Source: an uncultured Bacteroidales bacterium
GTDB taxonomy: Bacteria > Bacteroidota > Bacteroidia > Bacteroidales > Paludibacteraceae
Direction: 5' to 3'
Length of the DNA: 52,729 bases
Assembly (NCBI GenBank): GCA_934667275.1
Contig: CAKULK010000016.1
Location: 1-52,729, forward strand
A program made the position numbers and the translations under genes. Below, in pieces: positions 52,688-52,729 of the stretch (its first letter is position 1; every line of letters begins with the position of its first letter). The notes under the pieces were generated by a model. The model made no database searches, was not told the DNA's origin, and saw nothing but the letters and a program-made list of their open reading frames with translations.

Positions 52688-52729
52688 ATGATGTCAGAAG
52701 AAAAACAGGACATTTTGGCACTTCAAGAG
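52688..52729 (+). CDS. Start of an unidentified gene (partial)
   Basis: The first 14 codons (MMSEEKQDILALQE) of a gene running off the right edge. It follows a -7 box and is divergent from the 3100-residue gene. A second ATG at 52691 is an equally good start. The fragment is too short to assign a family. Confidence 0.55.
   Translation, partial: MMSEEKQDILALQE

Overview
The window is chromosomal DNA from a member of the Bacteroidetes, most likely order Bacteroidales. Three things support this. There is a complete eight-gene moxR/Bat aerotolerance operon. Promoters have the Bacteroidetes form (TTG or TTTG, about 20 bp, TAnnTTTG). Most starts lack a Shine-Dalgarno sequence, and rpsU is a conspicuous exception. 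No genus is claimed. I see no integrase, transposase, phage or CRISPR locus.

Left part (1-18 kb), mostly housekeeping on the + strand. It opens with the 23S-5S spacer, 5S rRNA and a terminator. Next come dCMP deaminase, an S41 C-terminal processing protease overlapping a YihY/BrkB membrane protein, recA under its own promoter, and a COG2509-type FAD dehydrogenase convergent with hflX. From 8.1 to 16.5 kb lies the Bat operon: moxR, DUF58, a membrane-anchored DUF4381-like protein, BatA and BatB (von Willebrand A), BatC (TPR with a glutamine-rich tail), BatD, and BatE (TPR-SH3). Most of these genes overlap by a few bases. A DUF6249 membrane protein, an ECF-like sigma factor and a 101-residue membrane protein follow.

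Middle part (18-37 kb), mostly on the - strand. TamB and YifB/ComM form an operon. To their right is a cluster of exported proteins built from shuffled modules: two FISUMP-like domain types, fibronectin-III-like segments and InlB-B-type repeats. An AAA/DUF4143 ATPase with an unusual three-hairpin leader lies among them. tRNA-Leu(CAA) and rpsU follow on the + strand.

Right part (37.4-52.7 kb). A roughly 500-bp stretch without a recognisable gene precedes two very large exported proteins. One has 1640 residues. The other has 3100 residues and is organised as carbohydrate-metabolism-like domain, 15 cadherin-like beta-sandwich repeats, a second such domain, 15 more repeats, and a C-terminal tail. 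Their promoters match in detail, which suggests co-regulation. A divergent gene starts at the right edge.

Less usual observations: two nearly identical sigma-54-type promoters ahead of dCMP deaminase and moxR; three families of short repeats (7-bp, 11-bp and a palindromic REP-like unit) lying between and inside genes; a short C-terminal module shared by five exported proteins; and the twin promoters of the two giant genes.
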